Of a stretch of 38,494 nt of DNA, positions 1-8,278 are shown in pieces. The position numbers and the translations under genes are program-made. The notes beneath the pieces are model-generated. The model worked only from the letters and a program-made list of their open reading frames with translations. It made no database searches and was not told the DNA's origin. The DNA comes from Fluviicola sp. (GTDB lineage: Bacteria; Bacteroidota; Bacteroidia; Flavobacteriales_D; Crocinitomicaceae), in assembly GCA_031260455.1 (NCBI GenBank), contig JAIRJW010000035.1, positions 1-38,494 of the forward strand. Reading direction: 5' to 3'. The stretch's first letter is position 1; each line of letters starts with the position of its first letter.

Positions 1-78
1 GCTTTGAGTTTATTCAGTCTGTTTCTGAAGCATGCAGGTAATAGTAACACTGAACCGCTTCTTTTAAATTCATTTCCC

Positions 79-1686
79 ATGAAACTGATCTTTACTTTGT
101 TTTTAGCATTATTTGCACATAGCACTTTTTCGCAACTCGATATCCTTTCCCAGAAGCATATTGGTGGTACTAACTATGATGATATGAGAATTTTTTACAC
201 TCCGGACAGCTCGGGCTATTATCTGGCAGGGTCGTCTAGATCAAATATCTCAGGCGATAAAAGTGATAATTCGCGCGGAGATTTTGATTTATGGCTTGTC
301 AAAACAGATCTGGACTTTAATATCCAGTGGGATAAAACCATTGGCGGAAATTCCGGTGATTATTTTTCCAGCATGATTGTTTCGGACACGGCGCTTTATT
401 GCCTGTTGAGTACCTATTCCACTCCTTCCTTTGAGATGACTTCTCCCAATTATGGAGATTCTTTTGATCATGGAGATTTCTGGCTATTGAAGCTGGACCT
501 GAGCGGGAATATCCTGGCACAGAAAACCTATGGCGGATCTAATGATGATCAGGCTTCCAGTATCCTGATCTGGAACAATCATTTGTTGTTGTTGGGGACA
601 AGCGGCTCACCCGTGAGCGGAACCAAAACCCTACCTTCAAAAGGAGGTGATGATTACTGGCTTTTGGAGGTGGATCCTTCCGATTTATCTGTCCTGACGG
701 AAAAAGTAATCGGAAGTACCAGTGGAGATCTTTTTGTGGATGCTATGGTAACTGATAACCAGGAGCTGTTTTTAATGGGTACTTCTGGTAGTGGAATCAG
801 CGGCGATAAAACAGATATCGGTTATGGAGGTATAAATGATATCTGGATTGTGAAATTGGATGCGGGCTTAAATATTGTTTCCGATAAATGCTTTGGGGGT
901 ACTCTTCAGGAAGAAGCATTGGGGATCATTACTGACGGAACAAATCTATATTTTGTTGCATCCTCTACTTCTGGTGTTAATGGGAACAAAACAGTGCCCA
1001 ACTACGGGTCCGTTGATGCATATCCAAGAACTGATACGTGGCTGGTGAAGCTGGATGCGGATCTGAATATCGGGTGGCAGAAAAGCTATGGTGGAACAGA
1101 TGATGATTTGCCTTATGGATTTTCCCTGCTGGGAAATAATACCCTGTCAATCGGGATAAATTCAGGATCGTCTCAGAGTACTGGCAGTAAAACAGCGGCA
1201 TTTTATGGATCATCAGATGCCTGGCTGGTGTTTACAGATACTTCCGGGCAGGAGCTGACCCAGTTTACATTGGGAGGATCTTTATGGGATGCGGGTCATG
1301 TTAAGTATCAACGGGGAGACACCCTGGTTTTTGCAGGATCAACCAACAGCCCCGTTTCCGGGAACCAGACCACGGGAACGTATGGAGGATTTGACGAATG
1401 GCTGGTAAAACTGAAAATAACGGATTTATCCACCCCAAACCACGGTGTTCAGGCATTGGAGCTGCGTGTTTATCCAAACCCAGCAAATGATCTGGTGACG
1501 TTTGAGTTTCCAGCCGTTCAGTACCGGGATCAGTACATTTCCGTTTTTTCCAGTGATGGAAAAAAAGTGGATGAAATGGTGGTTCAGGTAGGAACGGGTT
1601 CAGGTATCTGGCATCCAGCATGCGGCAGCGGCATCTATTATTATTCCACAGGAGGATTGCAGGGGAAAATAGTGCTGCAAAAGTAG
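79..1686 (+). CDS. T9SS-sorted beta-propeller-like repeat protein, copy 1
   Basis: Predicted secreted or surface protein of 535 residues. It starts with a signal peptide (MKLIFTLFLALFAHSTFSQ). The body is a series of roughly 60-residue repeats carrying GG..D, SG.KT and D.WLVKLD-type motifs, like bacterial beta-propeller repeats. It ends in a type A T9SS sorting domain (VYPNPANDLVTFEF near the start, KIVLQK at the end). The frame is open back to position 4, but the ATG at 79 is chosen because the signal peptide begins there and the following paralogue has the same start context (TTTCCCATGAAACTG). The function of the repeats is unknown; adhesion or a structural surface role is only a guess. The neighbour at 1765-3342 is a close tandem paralogue with almost identical ends. 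Identification as T9SS cargo is strong; the specific role is not. Confidence 0.85.
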   Translation: MKLIFTLFLALFAHSTFSQLDILSQKHIGGTNYDDMRIFYTPDSSGYYLAGSSRSNISGDKSDNSRGDFDLWLVKTDLDFNIQWDKTIGGNSGDYFSSMIVSDTALYCLLSTYSTPSFEMTSPNYGDSFDHGDFWLLKLDLSGNILAQKTYGGSNDDQASSILIWNNHLLLLGTSGSPVSGTKTLPSKGGDDYWLLEVDPSDLSVLTEKVIGSTSGDLFVDAMVTDNQELFLMGTSGSGISGDKTDIGYGGINDIWIVKLDAGLNIVSDKCFGGTLQEEALGIITDGTNLYFVASSTSGVNGNKTVPNYGSVDAYPRTDTWLVKLDADLNIGWQKSYGGTDDDLPYGFSLLGNNTLSIGINSGSSQSTGSKTAAFYGSSDAWLVFTDTSGQELTQFTLGGSLWDAGHVKYQRGDTLVFAGSTNSPVSGNQTTGTYGGFDEWLVKLKITDLSTPNHGVQALELRVYPNPANDLVTFEFPAVQYRDQYISVFSSDGKKVDEMVVQVGTGSGIWHPACGSGIYYYSTGGLQGKIVLQK

Positions 1687-1752
1687 AATGCTTTTTTACA
1701 TAGGCTTTTCTATATAAGGAAAAGCATTTACCGGGAGGCTTCGGCCTCCTTT
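1687..1752 (+). terminator. Hairpins between the tandem paralogues
   Basis: Two stems follow the stop codon. AATGCTTTT (1687-1695) pairs with AAAAGCATT (1720-1728). Then GGAGGC (1734-1739) and GCCTCC (1744-1749) form a tight stem closed by a TTCG tetraloop and followed by a short T run. This looks like an intrinsic terminator for copy 1. It ends only about 12 bases before the ATG of copy 2, so it also lies in any leader of copy 2 transcribed from upstream. Confidence 0.65.
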
Positions 1753-1764
1753 AATTTATTTCCC

Positions 1765-3342
1765 ATGAAACTGATCTTTACTTTGTTTTTAGCATTATTT
1801 GCGCACAGCGCTTTTTCGCAGCTCAGCATCCTTTCCCAAAAACACATTGGTGGCAGTGGTGAAGACACTCCACAGCGGATTTTTTACACTCCGGACAGCC
1901 TGGGTTACTATTTGGTAGGGGGATCCAATTCAAACAGTTCGGGTGATAAAAGTGAGAATTCGCGAGGTGATTCTGATTTATGGCTTGTTAAAACAGACCT
2001 GGATTTCAATATTGTATGGGAAAAGACTATCGGTGGAAACAGCTATGATTATCCTGTGGATATGATTGTTTCGGACACGGCGCTTTATTGTGTGCTGACG
2101 ACTTATTCCACTCCTTCCTTTGAGATGAACTCTCCCCATTATGGAGAGAGCGATTTCTGGCTGCTGAAGCTGGACCTGAACGGGAATATTCTGGCACAAA
2201 AAACGTATGGTGGAACCAATTATGAATTCCCTATCGGTATTTTCAACTGGAACAATCACCTCCTGCTGGCGGGTACAAGTGCATCAGGTGTGGGCGGAAC
2301 CAAAAGCCAGCCTTCAAAAGGAAGTTTTGATTACTGGCTTTTGGAGGTGGATCCTTCCGATTTATCCGTCCTGACGGAAAAAGTGATCGGGAGTGCCGGG
2401 GCTGATTTTCTTGGAAGTGCTGTGGTGACTGATAACCAGGAGTTGTTTTTGACAGGTTATGCTAGTTATGGGGCCAGTGGTGACAAGACAGATGTCGGTT
2501 ATGGGAGTACTGATGTCTGGATTGTGAAACTGGATGCAGGCTTAAATATTGTTTCCGATAAGTGCTTTGGAGGGTCTGATTTAGAATCTCCAAGGGATAT
2601 CATCATTGACGGAACAAATCTGTACGTTGTTGTATCATCTTATTCCGGTGCTACCGGCAATAAAACAACACCCAATTATGGGTTTGCTGATTCGTGGATG
2701 CTCAAGCTGGATACGGATATGAATATCGAGTGGCAAAAAAGCTATGGTGGAACGGATGATGATTCACCTTATGGGCTTTCCCTGCTGGAGAATCAGATCC
2801 TAGCAGTCGGGATCAATTCAAAATCTGCCCAAAATACCGGAAACAAAACAACAGTATCTTACGGAGGAAATGATGCCTGGCTGGTATTGACGGATATTTC
2901 CGGGCAGGAGCTGGCCCAGTTTACACTGGGAGGATCCCTGGATGATATCGGTAGCATTGCATTCCAACGGGGAGATACCCTCATTTTTGCAGGATCAACC
3001 AGTAGCTCCATTTCCGGGAACCAGACCACGGGAACGTATGGAGGGGCGGACGAATGGCTGGTAAAACTGAAAATAACGGATTTATCTACCCCAAACCACG
3101 GGGTTCAGGCATCGGAGCTGCATGTTTATCCAAACCCGGCAAATGATCTGGTGATGTTTGAGTTCCCGTCTGTTCAGGACAGGGATCAGTACATTTCCGT
3201 TTTTTCTGGTGATGGGAAAAAAGTGGATGAGATGGTGGTTCCTGCAGGAGCAGGTTCGGGTATTTGGCATCCAGCATGCGGCAGCGGCATCTATTATTAT
3301 TCCACAGGAGGATTGCAGGGGAAAATAGTGCTGCAAAAGTAG
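1765..3342 (+). CDS. T9SS-sorted beta-propeller-like repeat protein, copy 2
   Basis: Paralogue of the preceding gene, 525 residues. It has the same signal peptide (MKLIFTLFLALFAHSAFSQ), the same repeat architecture with GG...D and D.WLVKLD motifs, and a nearly identical C-terminal T9SS sorting domain ending in KIVLQK. The middle repeats differ more than the ends, for example by loss of short segments and many substitutions. The start is supported by the signal peptide. No clear TAnnTTTG promoter lies in the 78-base gap, so it may depend on readthrough from copy 1 or on an unrecognised promoter. Probably exported across the outer membrane and anchored or released by the T9SS; substrate or partner unknown. 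Confidence 0.85.
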   Translation: MKLIFTLFLALFAHSAFSQLSILSQKHIGGSGEDTPQRIFYTPDSLGYYLVGGSNSNSSGDKSENSRGDSDLWLVKTDLDFNIVWEKTIGGNSYDYPVDMIVSDTALYCVLTTYSTPSFEMNSPHYGESDFWLLKLDLNGNILAQKTYGGTNYEFPIGIFNWNNHLLLAGTSASGVGGTKSQPSKGSFDYWLLEVDPSDLSVLTEKVIGSAGADFLGSAVVTDNQELFLTGYASYGASGDKTDVGYGSTDVWIVKLDAGLNIVSDKCFGGSDLESPRDIIIDGTNLYVVVSSYSGATGNKTTPNYGFADSWMLKLDTDMNIEWQKSYGGTDDDSPYGLSLLENQILAVGINSKSAQNTGNKTTVSYGGNDAWLVLTDISGQELAQFTLGGSLDDIGSIAFQRGDTLIFAGSTSSSISGNQTTGTYGGADEWLVKLKITDLSTPNHGVQASELHVYPNPANDLVMFEFPSVQDRDQYISVFSGDGKKVDEMVVPAGAGSGIWHPACGSGIYYYSTGGLQGKIVLQK

Positions 3343-3456
3343 AATGCTGAGCTGGAGTTTTTCAGAAGCGCCTGTAAATGATGTCTGGTACGGGAATTTA
3401 GATGATGGTTTTGAAAATTCTCAACACTCTCACACCTCGCATCACATTTTTGTATT

Positions 3457-5262
3457 TCAACCCGGCTGATTAAAATACATATAAAGGGCTTTTGCTCTGG
3501 TTTTTCCGACAATATTTGCCAGGCTCTCTTCGCTTTGCTCTTTCACCCGTTTCACAGACTTGAACACTTTGATAAGATCCTGAACTGTTTTTTGACCAAT
3601 TCCCGGGATTTGCTCCAACTCGTTGTTCAAAGCATTTTTGCTTCGGCGATTTCTGTGATGTGTGATTCCGAAGCGGTGTGCTTCATTTCTGAGATGCTGG
3701 ATCACTTTCAGGGTTTCCGAACGTTTGTCGAGGTAAAGAGGCAAACTGTCACCGGGGTAAAACAGTTCTTCCAGGCGTTTTGCAATCCCGATAATGGCTG
3801 TTTTTCCACGGAGGTCTAATTTTTCCAGAGATTCCAGCGCGGCCCCGAGTTGTCCTTTTCCACCATCAATAATGATGAGCTGCGGCAGCGGTTCTTCTTC
3901 TTCCAGCAGGCGTTTGTAACGACGGTAAACAGCTTCGCGCATAGTGGCGAAATCGTCCGGACCGTCCACGGTTTGTACGTTGAAATGGCGGTAATCTTTC
4001 TTGCTGGGCTTGGCATCTTTGAAAACCACGCAGGCTGAAACCGGGTTTGTTCCCTGGATATTCGAGTTATCGAAACACTCAATATGAACCGGCAGTTCTT
4101 TCAGGCGCAAATCGGTTTTCATGGTTTCCAGAATGCGGTTGGTGTGCTTTTCCGGGTCCTTGATTTTTTCCTGTTTGATCTTCTCCAGCCGGTAAAACTT
4201 GGCATTACGCAGTGATAATTCGATCAGCGCTTTTTTGTCTCCTCGTTGCGGGGCAAAAAAACGAACGCCTTCCATTTCCCAGTCCATATTGGATTCTACC
4301 AGGATTTCTTTTGCATCGCTCCGGAAACGCTCGCGTAGTTCCGGTAAAACAAAGGTGATGATATCTTCTTGTGTTTCATCCAGTTTGCGTTTGACTTCCA
4401 CGGTGATTCCGTGAATGATAGCCCCGTGGTTGATAACCAAGTAATTGACAAAAACTATGTCGTTGTCTTCCACCATAGTAACTACATCCACCTGATGAAT
4501 GGTCGGAGAAACAACCGTTGATTTGGCTTTGTATTTCTCCAGGATTTCAATGCGGGTTTTGATATCGTGTGCATCTTCGAAGCGGAATTCAGTGGAGGCT
4601 TGCAGCATCAGTTGTTTGAGGCTTTGAATCACTGAACTGATATTTCCTTTCAGAATTCTTTCGATTTGCTCAATCATTCCATTGTATTCGGAAGCTTTTT
4701 GTTTTCCTTCACACGGGCCTTTGCACTTCCCGATGTGGTATTCCAGGCAAACTCTGTAAGCTCCCTTTTCGATCTTATCAGCCGATAAGTCCAACGTACA
4801 GGTTCGGGGCGGAAACAAATCGCGGATCAGGTCCAGTAATGTGTGCATGACTCTTCCGCTCGGGTAAGGACCATAATACCGGGAACCATCTTTGATTAGC
4901 TGCCGGGTTGAAAAAACACGGGGGAAAGACTCTTTTTTAATGCAAATCCAGGGGTAGGTTTTGTCATCCTTCAGCTGGATGTTATACTTGGGCAGATACT
5001 TCTTGATCAGGTTGTTTTCCAACAGGAGCGCATCCATTTCAGTGTCCACTACGATGTATTGGATATCGGCAATTTTCTTGACAAGAATGTAGGTTTTGGC
5101 GTGCTCATGGTTTTTATTGAAATAGGAAGAAACCCGTTTTTTCAGGTTTTTTGCTTTTCCAACGTAAAGAATGGTTCCGTTTTTATCAAAATATTGATAC
5201 ACTCCCGGTTTTTCAGGCAGCGTTTTCAGTTTTAACCCGATATCTGTTTTTTTCTGCTCCAC
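3457..5262 (-). CDS. uvrC: Excinuclease ABC subunit C
   Basis: UvrC makes both incisions around a lesion in nucleotide excision repair after damage recognition by UvrAB. Domains in order: GIY-YIG nuclease (GVYQYF and YVGKAKNLKKRVSSYF), a cysteine patch (CLEYHIGKCKGPCEG), a UVR UvrB-binding segment, the RNase H-like nuclease (IECFDNSN, IIDGGKGQL and the His-containing EAHRFGITHHR), and C-terminal helix-hairpin-helix motifs (IPGIGQKTVQDLI). Length of about 601 residues is normal. The frame opens at a TTG (5280), but I prefer the GTG at 5260-5262: a TAACTTTA element sits at 5268-5275, five bases before it, the same spacing seen at hemJ and other genes here, and homologues begin close to this point. 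The gene is convergent with the T9SS paralogues. Confidence 0.95.
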   Translation of the reverse strand: MEQKKTDIGLKLKTLPEKPGVYQYFDKNGTILYVGKAKNLKKRVSSYFNKNHEHAKTYILVKKIADIQYIVVDTEMDALLLENNLIKKYLPKYNIQLKDDKTYPWICIKKESFPRVFSTRQLIKDGSRYYGPYPSGRVMHTLLDLIRDLFPPRTCTLDLSADKIEKGAYRVCLEYHIGKCKGPCEGKQKASEYNGMIEQIERILKGNISSVIQSLKQLMLQASTEFRFEDAHDIKTRIEILEKYKAKSTVVSPTIHQVDVVTMVEDNDIVFVNYLVINHGAIIHGITVEVKRKLDETQEDIITFVLPELRERFRSDAKEILVESNMDWEMEGVRFFAPQRGDKKALIELSLRNAKFYRLEKIKQEKIKDPEKHTNRILETMKTDLRLKELPVHIECFDNSNIQGTNPVSACVVFKDAKPSKKDYRHFNVQTVDGPDDFATMREAVYRRYKRLLEEEEPLPQLIIIDGGKGQLGAALESLEKLDLRGKTAIIGIAKRLEELFYPGDSLPLYLDKRSETLKVIQHLRNEAHRFGITHHRNRRSKNALNNELEQIPGIGQKTVQDLIKVFKSVKRVKEQSEESLANIVGKTRAKALYMYFNQPG

Positions 5263-5267
5263 TGTTG

Positions 5268-5275
5268 TAAAGTTA
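5268..5275 (-). promoter_or_regulatory. Probable -7 element for uvrC
   Basis: On the minus strand this reads TAACTTTA, one base from the Bacteroidota -7 consensus TAnnTTTG. It lies five bases before the GTG at 5262, which would give an essentially leaderless message. It overlaps the alternative TTG-started reading frame, arguing against the TTG start. Confidence 0.45.
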
Positions 5276-5351
5276 AACAAGAAGTATTAAAATCATGATT
5301 TCTTAACTAAGAGAAATAAGAACTGAAAGGTTAAAGTTTTGCGAATTAATC

Positions 5352-5359
5352 TATTTTTG
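5352..5359 (+). promoter_or_regulatory. -7 element of the M48 protease gene
   Basis: TATTTTTG matches the Bacteroidota -7 consensus TAnnTTTG and lies 17 bases before the ATG at 5377. A clear -33 TTG at the usual spacing is not evident. Confidence 0.5.
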
Positions 5360-5376
5360 TATCAAAGATCAGTAAA

Positions 5377-6180
5377 ATGAGAAGAGTTATTGTTTTTTCC
5401 GCATTATTACTTGCTTCCGCAAGTGTTTTGACAAATTGTAACGGGCCCAAAAAACTGGGATCGGGAATCAATATTTTCCCGATGGAGCAGGATCGGGAAC
5501 TGGGTGCCCAGGTTGCCGCAGAAATTGATGGAAACCCGAAAGAATATCCTTTGTTGGATTCAGCTTCAAACAAAGAAGTGTATCAATACCTTTACAAAAT
5601 CAGAGATAACATTTTGAATTCCGGACAGGTAAAACACAAAGATGATTTTGCGTGGAGATTGCGCATTATTCATGATGACAGTACTTTGAATGCATTTTGT
5701 ACTCCGGGTGGATACATTTATGTCTATACGGGTATTTTGAAGTACCTGGATAACGAAGCAGAACTTGCCGGAGTGTTGGGTCATGAGATCGCTCATGCAG
5801 ATTTCCGCCATTCCACGCGCCAGATGACGCAGATGTATGGAGTGGAGGCCTTACTTGCAATTGTTGCCGGAAACCGCCAGCAGTTATCCCAGATTACTGC
5901 AGGATTGATCGGGCTGAAATTTTCGCGGAACCACGAAGCGGAAGCAGATAAGGGTTCGGTAACTTATTTATGTCCGACAGTGTACCAGGCAGACGGAGGT
6001 GCAGGATTCTTCGAAAAGATCAATGCTGCAGGGGGATCCCAGCCACCAGAATTTTTGAGTACGCACCCGAATCCGGAAAACAGAATCGAAGCATTTAAAA
6101 ACTATAAAATTGAATTGGCTTGCCGGGGAGTAAATGATTTTGCAAGTGAATACAAACAGATCATGGCCAAGTTGCCTTAA
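5377..6180 (+). CDS. M48-family zinc metalloprotease lipoprotein
   Basis: 267-residue predicted lipoprotein with a lipobox ending at Cys21 (VLTNC), so anchored in a membrane and acting in the periplasm. The peptidase M48 core has the zinc motif HEIAH (His136, Glu137, His140) and a downstream EAEAD motif supplying the third metal ligand, probably Glu187. The preceding GGYIYVYTG segment is also typical of the BepA/YfgC/LoiP-type envelope proteases, which degrade misfolded outer-membrane proteins. No TPR tail is present, unlike full-length BepA. It has its own -7 element, and the cyclase-family gene starts 8 bases after its stop, so the two may be co-transcribed. Catalytic class is confident; the physiological substrate is inferred from the family. 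Confidence 0.9.
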   Translation: MRRVIVFSALLLASASVLTNCNGPKKLGSGINIFPMEQDRELGAQVAAEIDGNPKEYPLLDSASNKEVYQYLYKIRDNILNSGQVKHKDDFAWRLRIIHDDSTLNAFCTPGGYIYVYTGILKYLDNEAELAGVLGHEIAHADFRHSTRQMTQMYGVEALLAIVAGNRQQLSQITAGLIGLKFSRNHEAEADKGSVTYLCPTVYQADGGAGFFEKINAAGGSQPPEFLSTHPNPENRIEAFKNYKIELACRGVNDFASEYKQIMAKLP

Positions 6181-6188
6181 ATTGAAAT

Positions 6189-6956
6189 ATGCAGTTATTT
6201 TTAGAAGACGGAAGTTATATTTTGACCAACGAAGGAATTGATTGTTCGATTCCCCTGGAAGGAAATGAAAAAAATGTTCGCGCTTGGTATGTAGCATCTC
6301 CACAAATTGAACCTGTTCGCGAAAACGGGTGGGTTGGTGTTGTTGCTGAAGGCGGCAGCGTTAATTTCCGTTCGATTCAATTCAATCCGCACGGACACGG
6401 AACGCACACGGAATGTCTCGGACATATTACCCCAGAAGTGCATTCGGTTAACGGCGTTTTGGATAAACTGCTTTATAAAACCATCCTGATTACCGTTCAG
6501 CCGGAAATCCGTGTACAGAAAGACGGTTCGGTTGACAGGGTAATCAGTGCCTCAACATTCTCTGGCCGACTGGAAGAATTGAAATCGGAGGCTTTGATGA
6601 TTCGTACGCTTCCGAATGATGCCGGGAAAATGAATCTGGATTATTCAGACACCAATCCGGCATATTGTGATGTGGATGTTTTGACTGTTCTGGATGCTTT
6701 GGGAGTAAGCCATTTGCTGATTGATACGCCATCCGTTGATCGTGAAAAAGATAATGGTGTTCTGGCGTTTCATCATGGATTTTGGGGAGTTCCGGGTAAG
6801 GAACGTTTCGACAAAACCATTACGGAAATGGTTTACATTCCCGATGAAGCGGAAGATGGGGAATATATGCTGAATCTGCAGACAGCACCATTTGTAAATG
6901 ATGCAACGCCGAGCAGACCCCTATTGTTTCCCCTGCATCGAAATGCTGAGGATTAA
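6189..6956 (+). CDS. Cyclase-family metal-dependent hydrolase
   Basis: 255 residues, matching the kynurenine formamidase/cyclase fold (PF04199-type). The metal-binding signature is visible at residues 68-79 (HGHGTHTECLGH), and a second conserved block includes LLIDTPSVDREKD and AFHHGFWG. Characterised members hydrolyse N-formylkynurenine or other amides and cyclic substrates, but no tryptophan-degradation genes lie nearby, so the substrate is not assigned. The gene is cytoplasmic by lack of a signal peptide and lies 8 bases downstream of the M48 protease gene, probably in the same transcript. Confidence 0.85.
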   Translation: MQLFLEDGSYILTNEGIDCSIPLEGNEKNVRAWYVASPQIEPVRENGWVGVVAEGGSVNFRSIQFNPHGHGTHTECLGHITPEVHSVNGVLDKLLYKTILITVQPEIRVQKDGSVDRVISASTFSGRLEELKSEALMIRTLPNDAGKMNLDYSDTNPAYCDVDVLTVLDALGVSHLLIDTPSVDREKDNGVLAFHHGFWGVPGKERFDKTITEMVYIPDEAEDGEYMLNLQTAPFVNDATPSRPLLFPLHRNAED

Positions 6957-6993
6957 AAAAGATTATATTTGCTGATGGATTAGAAAGTGATCT

Positions 6994-7001
6994 TATTTTT
7001 G
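6994..7001 (+). promoter_or_regulatory. -7 element upstream of the small lipoprotein
   Basis: TATTTTTG fits TAnnTTTG and lies 30 bases before the ATG at 7032. A second match, TATATTTG, lies at 6964-6971 right after the cyclase gene. Either could drive the lipoprotein gene. Confidence 0.4.
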
Positions 7002-7031
7002 GTCTTGGAAAATTTGACAAATAAAAGGAAT

Positions 7032-7562
7032 ATGAAACGGATTTTTGCTTTTGCAGTTTTAGCTCTTCTTATGACAAGTTGCGCTCAGAAAATTCCTTAC
7101 ACAGACCAGGTAAAACAGGATTTTGATTTAACGCCGGAAAACATGACGAAGGTTCAGTTTTATACTTCTTCCAATATTATCCTGGAGAAAAATCAGTCTT
7201 CCGGAAATCAGGGAACAGGAAGTTCCGGTGAATTGGTGGTCAGCTCTTCCAAAACACAAAACAGAGTTATCATTCCTTCCAATACGAGAGGAGTTTTTGA
7301 AAAAGTCGGGCCGAACAATGAAGTAGTTGTTCGCTTTGAAATCGGTTCCGGGAAGGTGGTCAAATTTGCAACCCGTGCTACACAAACCAGTGGAAAATAC
7401 TATTTGGTTGCAGATTGGAAAAGCAATGGCGGGACTTTGGAATACGGAAATGAAATGTATACTGTTGCTTCCGGAGGAAGTAGCGCTTTCCTACAGGTTC
7501 GTCTGAAAAAAATGCAGAGAACAAAACGCAAGGATCGCGTAGTTAAGGGAATGAAAGTATAA
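7032..7562 (+). CDS. Small lipoprotein of unknown function
   Basis: 176 residues with a lipoprotein signal (MKRIFAFAVLALLMTSC; Cys17). The frame is open from 6987, but the ATG at 7032 is chosen because the lipobox begins there and AAGG lies just upstream. The mature part is beta-rich, with a Ser/Gly-rich insert around residues 55-65, and ends in a very basic tail (KKMQRTKRKDRVVKGMKV). I do not recognise the family. It sits between the cyclase gene and hemJ-like gene and is followed by a strong terminator, so it is probably the last gene of its transcript. Confidence 0.75.
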   Translation: MKRIFAFAVLALLMTSCAQKIPYTDQVKQDFDLTPENMTKVQFYTSSNIILEKNQSSGNQGTGSSGELVVSSSKTQNRVIIPSNTRGVFEKVGPNNEVVVRFEIGSGKVVKFATRATQTSGKYYLVADWKSNGGTLEYGNEMYTVASGGSSAFLQVRLKKMQRTKRKDRVVKGMKV

Positions 7563-7583
7563 TCAAAATATAACGGATTTGGG

Positions 7584-7617
7584 AACGGGAATGCAATTGG
7601 CGTTCCCGTTTCTTTTT
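7584..7617 (+). terminator. Intrinsic terminator with the next promoter nested in it
   Basis: Stem AACGGGAATG (7584-7593) pairs with CGTTCCCGTT (7601-7610), with one T-G wobble, and is followed by TCTTTTT. It ends the lipoprotein transcript. The T run merges into the next promoter. Confidence 0.8.
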
Positions 7618-7624
7618 AACTTTG
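7597..7624 (+). promoter_or_regulatory. Promoter of the HemJ-like gene
   Basis: TTG (7597-7599, in the terminator loop) and TAACTTTG (7617-7624, overlapping the terminator T run) are separated by 17 bases and match the Bacteroidota TTG/TAnnTTTG promoter. The ATG at 7630 is five bases after the -7 element, so the message would be leaderless or nearly so. Confidence 0.65.
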
Positions 7625-7629
7625 CGGAG

Positions 7630-8178
7630 ATGGATTTTTTGATCGAAAATTACGCTGTCTGGAAAGCACTGCACGTCATTTTTGTAGTGAGCTGGTTTGC
7701 AGGATTGTTCTATATGGTCCGCTTGTTTATCTATCACACGGAAGTAAATCTGCGCCCGGATGAAGAAAAGCGAATCCTTCAGGAACAATTTGATGTGATG
7801 CAAAATCGCCTGTGGTATATCATCACCACTCCGGCCATGATCCTGACGGTAATTTTCGGAACAGTAATGCTTATCAGTAATCCCACTTTGCTCAAAATGC
7901 CCTGGATGCAGATCAAGCTGATTTTTGTCACAATTCTGTTGGGATATCATTTCATTTGCCAGGGAATCATGAATCGCCTGAAGTTGCGCTCGTCGAAATG
8001 GCAATCAGGTCATTTGCGCATCTGGAACGAAGTTGCAACTTTGTTATTGGTTTCGATCGTTTTCCTGGTTATTATGAAGTCTGGTTTGAGCTGGGTGGGT
8101 GGCGTGCTTGGGTTTTTCGGAATAGGAATTGCATTGATGCTGGGGGTAAAATTGTACAAAAAGCTTCGAAAAAGCTAA
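7630..8178 (+). CDS. hemJ: HemJ-like protoporphyrinogen oxidase, membrane protein
   Basis: 182-residue multi-pass membrane protein of the HemJ/UPF0093 (CopD-like) family, which oxidises protoporphyrinogen IX to protoporphyrin IX in heme synthesis. The hallmark N-terminal region is WKALHVIFVVSWFAGLFYMVRLFIYH with conserved histidines, followed by MQNRLWYIITTPAM and KLIFVTILLGYH. About five hydrophobic segments are visible. The frame is open from 7579 but the ATG at 7630 is chosen: it starts the family-typical protein and has a perfect -7 element just upstream, whereas the extended frame runs through the terminator. hemL, another heme gene, is also in the window but 29 kb away. Family assignment is good; activity is inferred. 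Confidence 0.8.
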   Translation: MDFLIENYAVWKALHVIFVVSWFAGLFYMVRLFIYHTEVNLRPDEEKRILQEQFDVMQNRLWYIITTPAMILTVIFGTVMLISNPTLLKMPWMQIKLIFVTILLGYHFICQGIMNRLKLRSSKWQSGHLRIWNEVATLLLVSIVFLVIMKSGLSWVGGVLGFFGIGIALMLGVKLYKKLRKS

Positions 8179-8192
8179 CCATTTTTCCCTGA

Positions 8193-8214
8193 ACGTAATT
8201 CCGCAATATTACGT
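8193..8214. promoter_or_regulatory. Left operator-like palindrome of the ArsR-type gene
   Basis: A 22-bp imperfect palindrome with ACGTAAT at one end and ATTACGT at the other. It contains the 12-bp core CGCAATATTACG (8202-8213). Its exact reverse complement lies 7 bases after the ArsR-type gene at 8600-8621. Likely a regulator-binding site, about 64 bases before the regulator ATG. Confidence 0.6.
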
Positions 8215-8278
8215 CGGACTTTTTTCTTTTTGCTATTGTTTGAAGTGAACTTTTTTCTTAAATTAAAGAAGAGTAAAA

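Noticed and set aside
4..78. In-frame extension upstream of the first T9SS protein start
   Set aside because: It precedes a perfect signal peptide and is not shared by the paralogue; the ATG at 79 is the natural start.
6987..7031. Upstream start for the small lipoprotein
   Set aside because: It would bury the lipobox behind 15 extra residues and includes part of the likely promoter.
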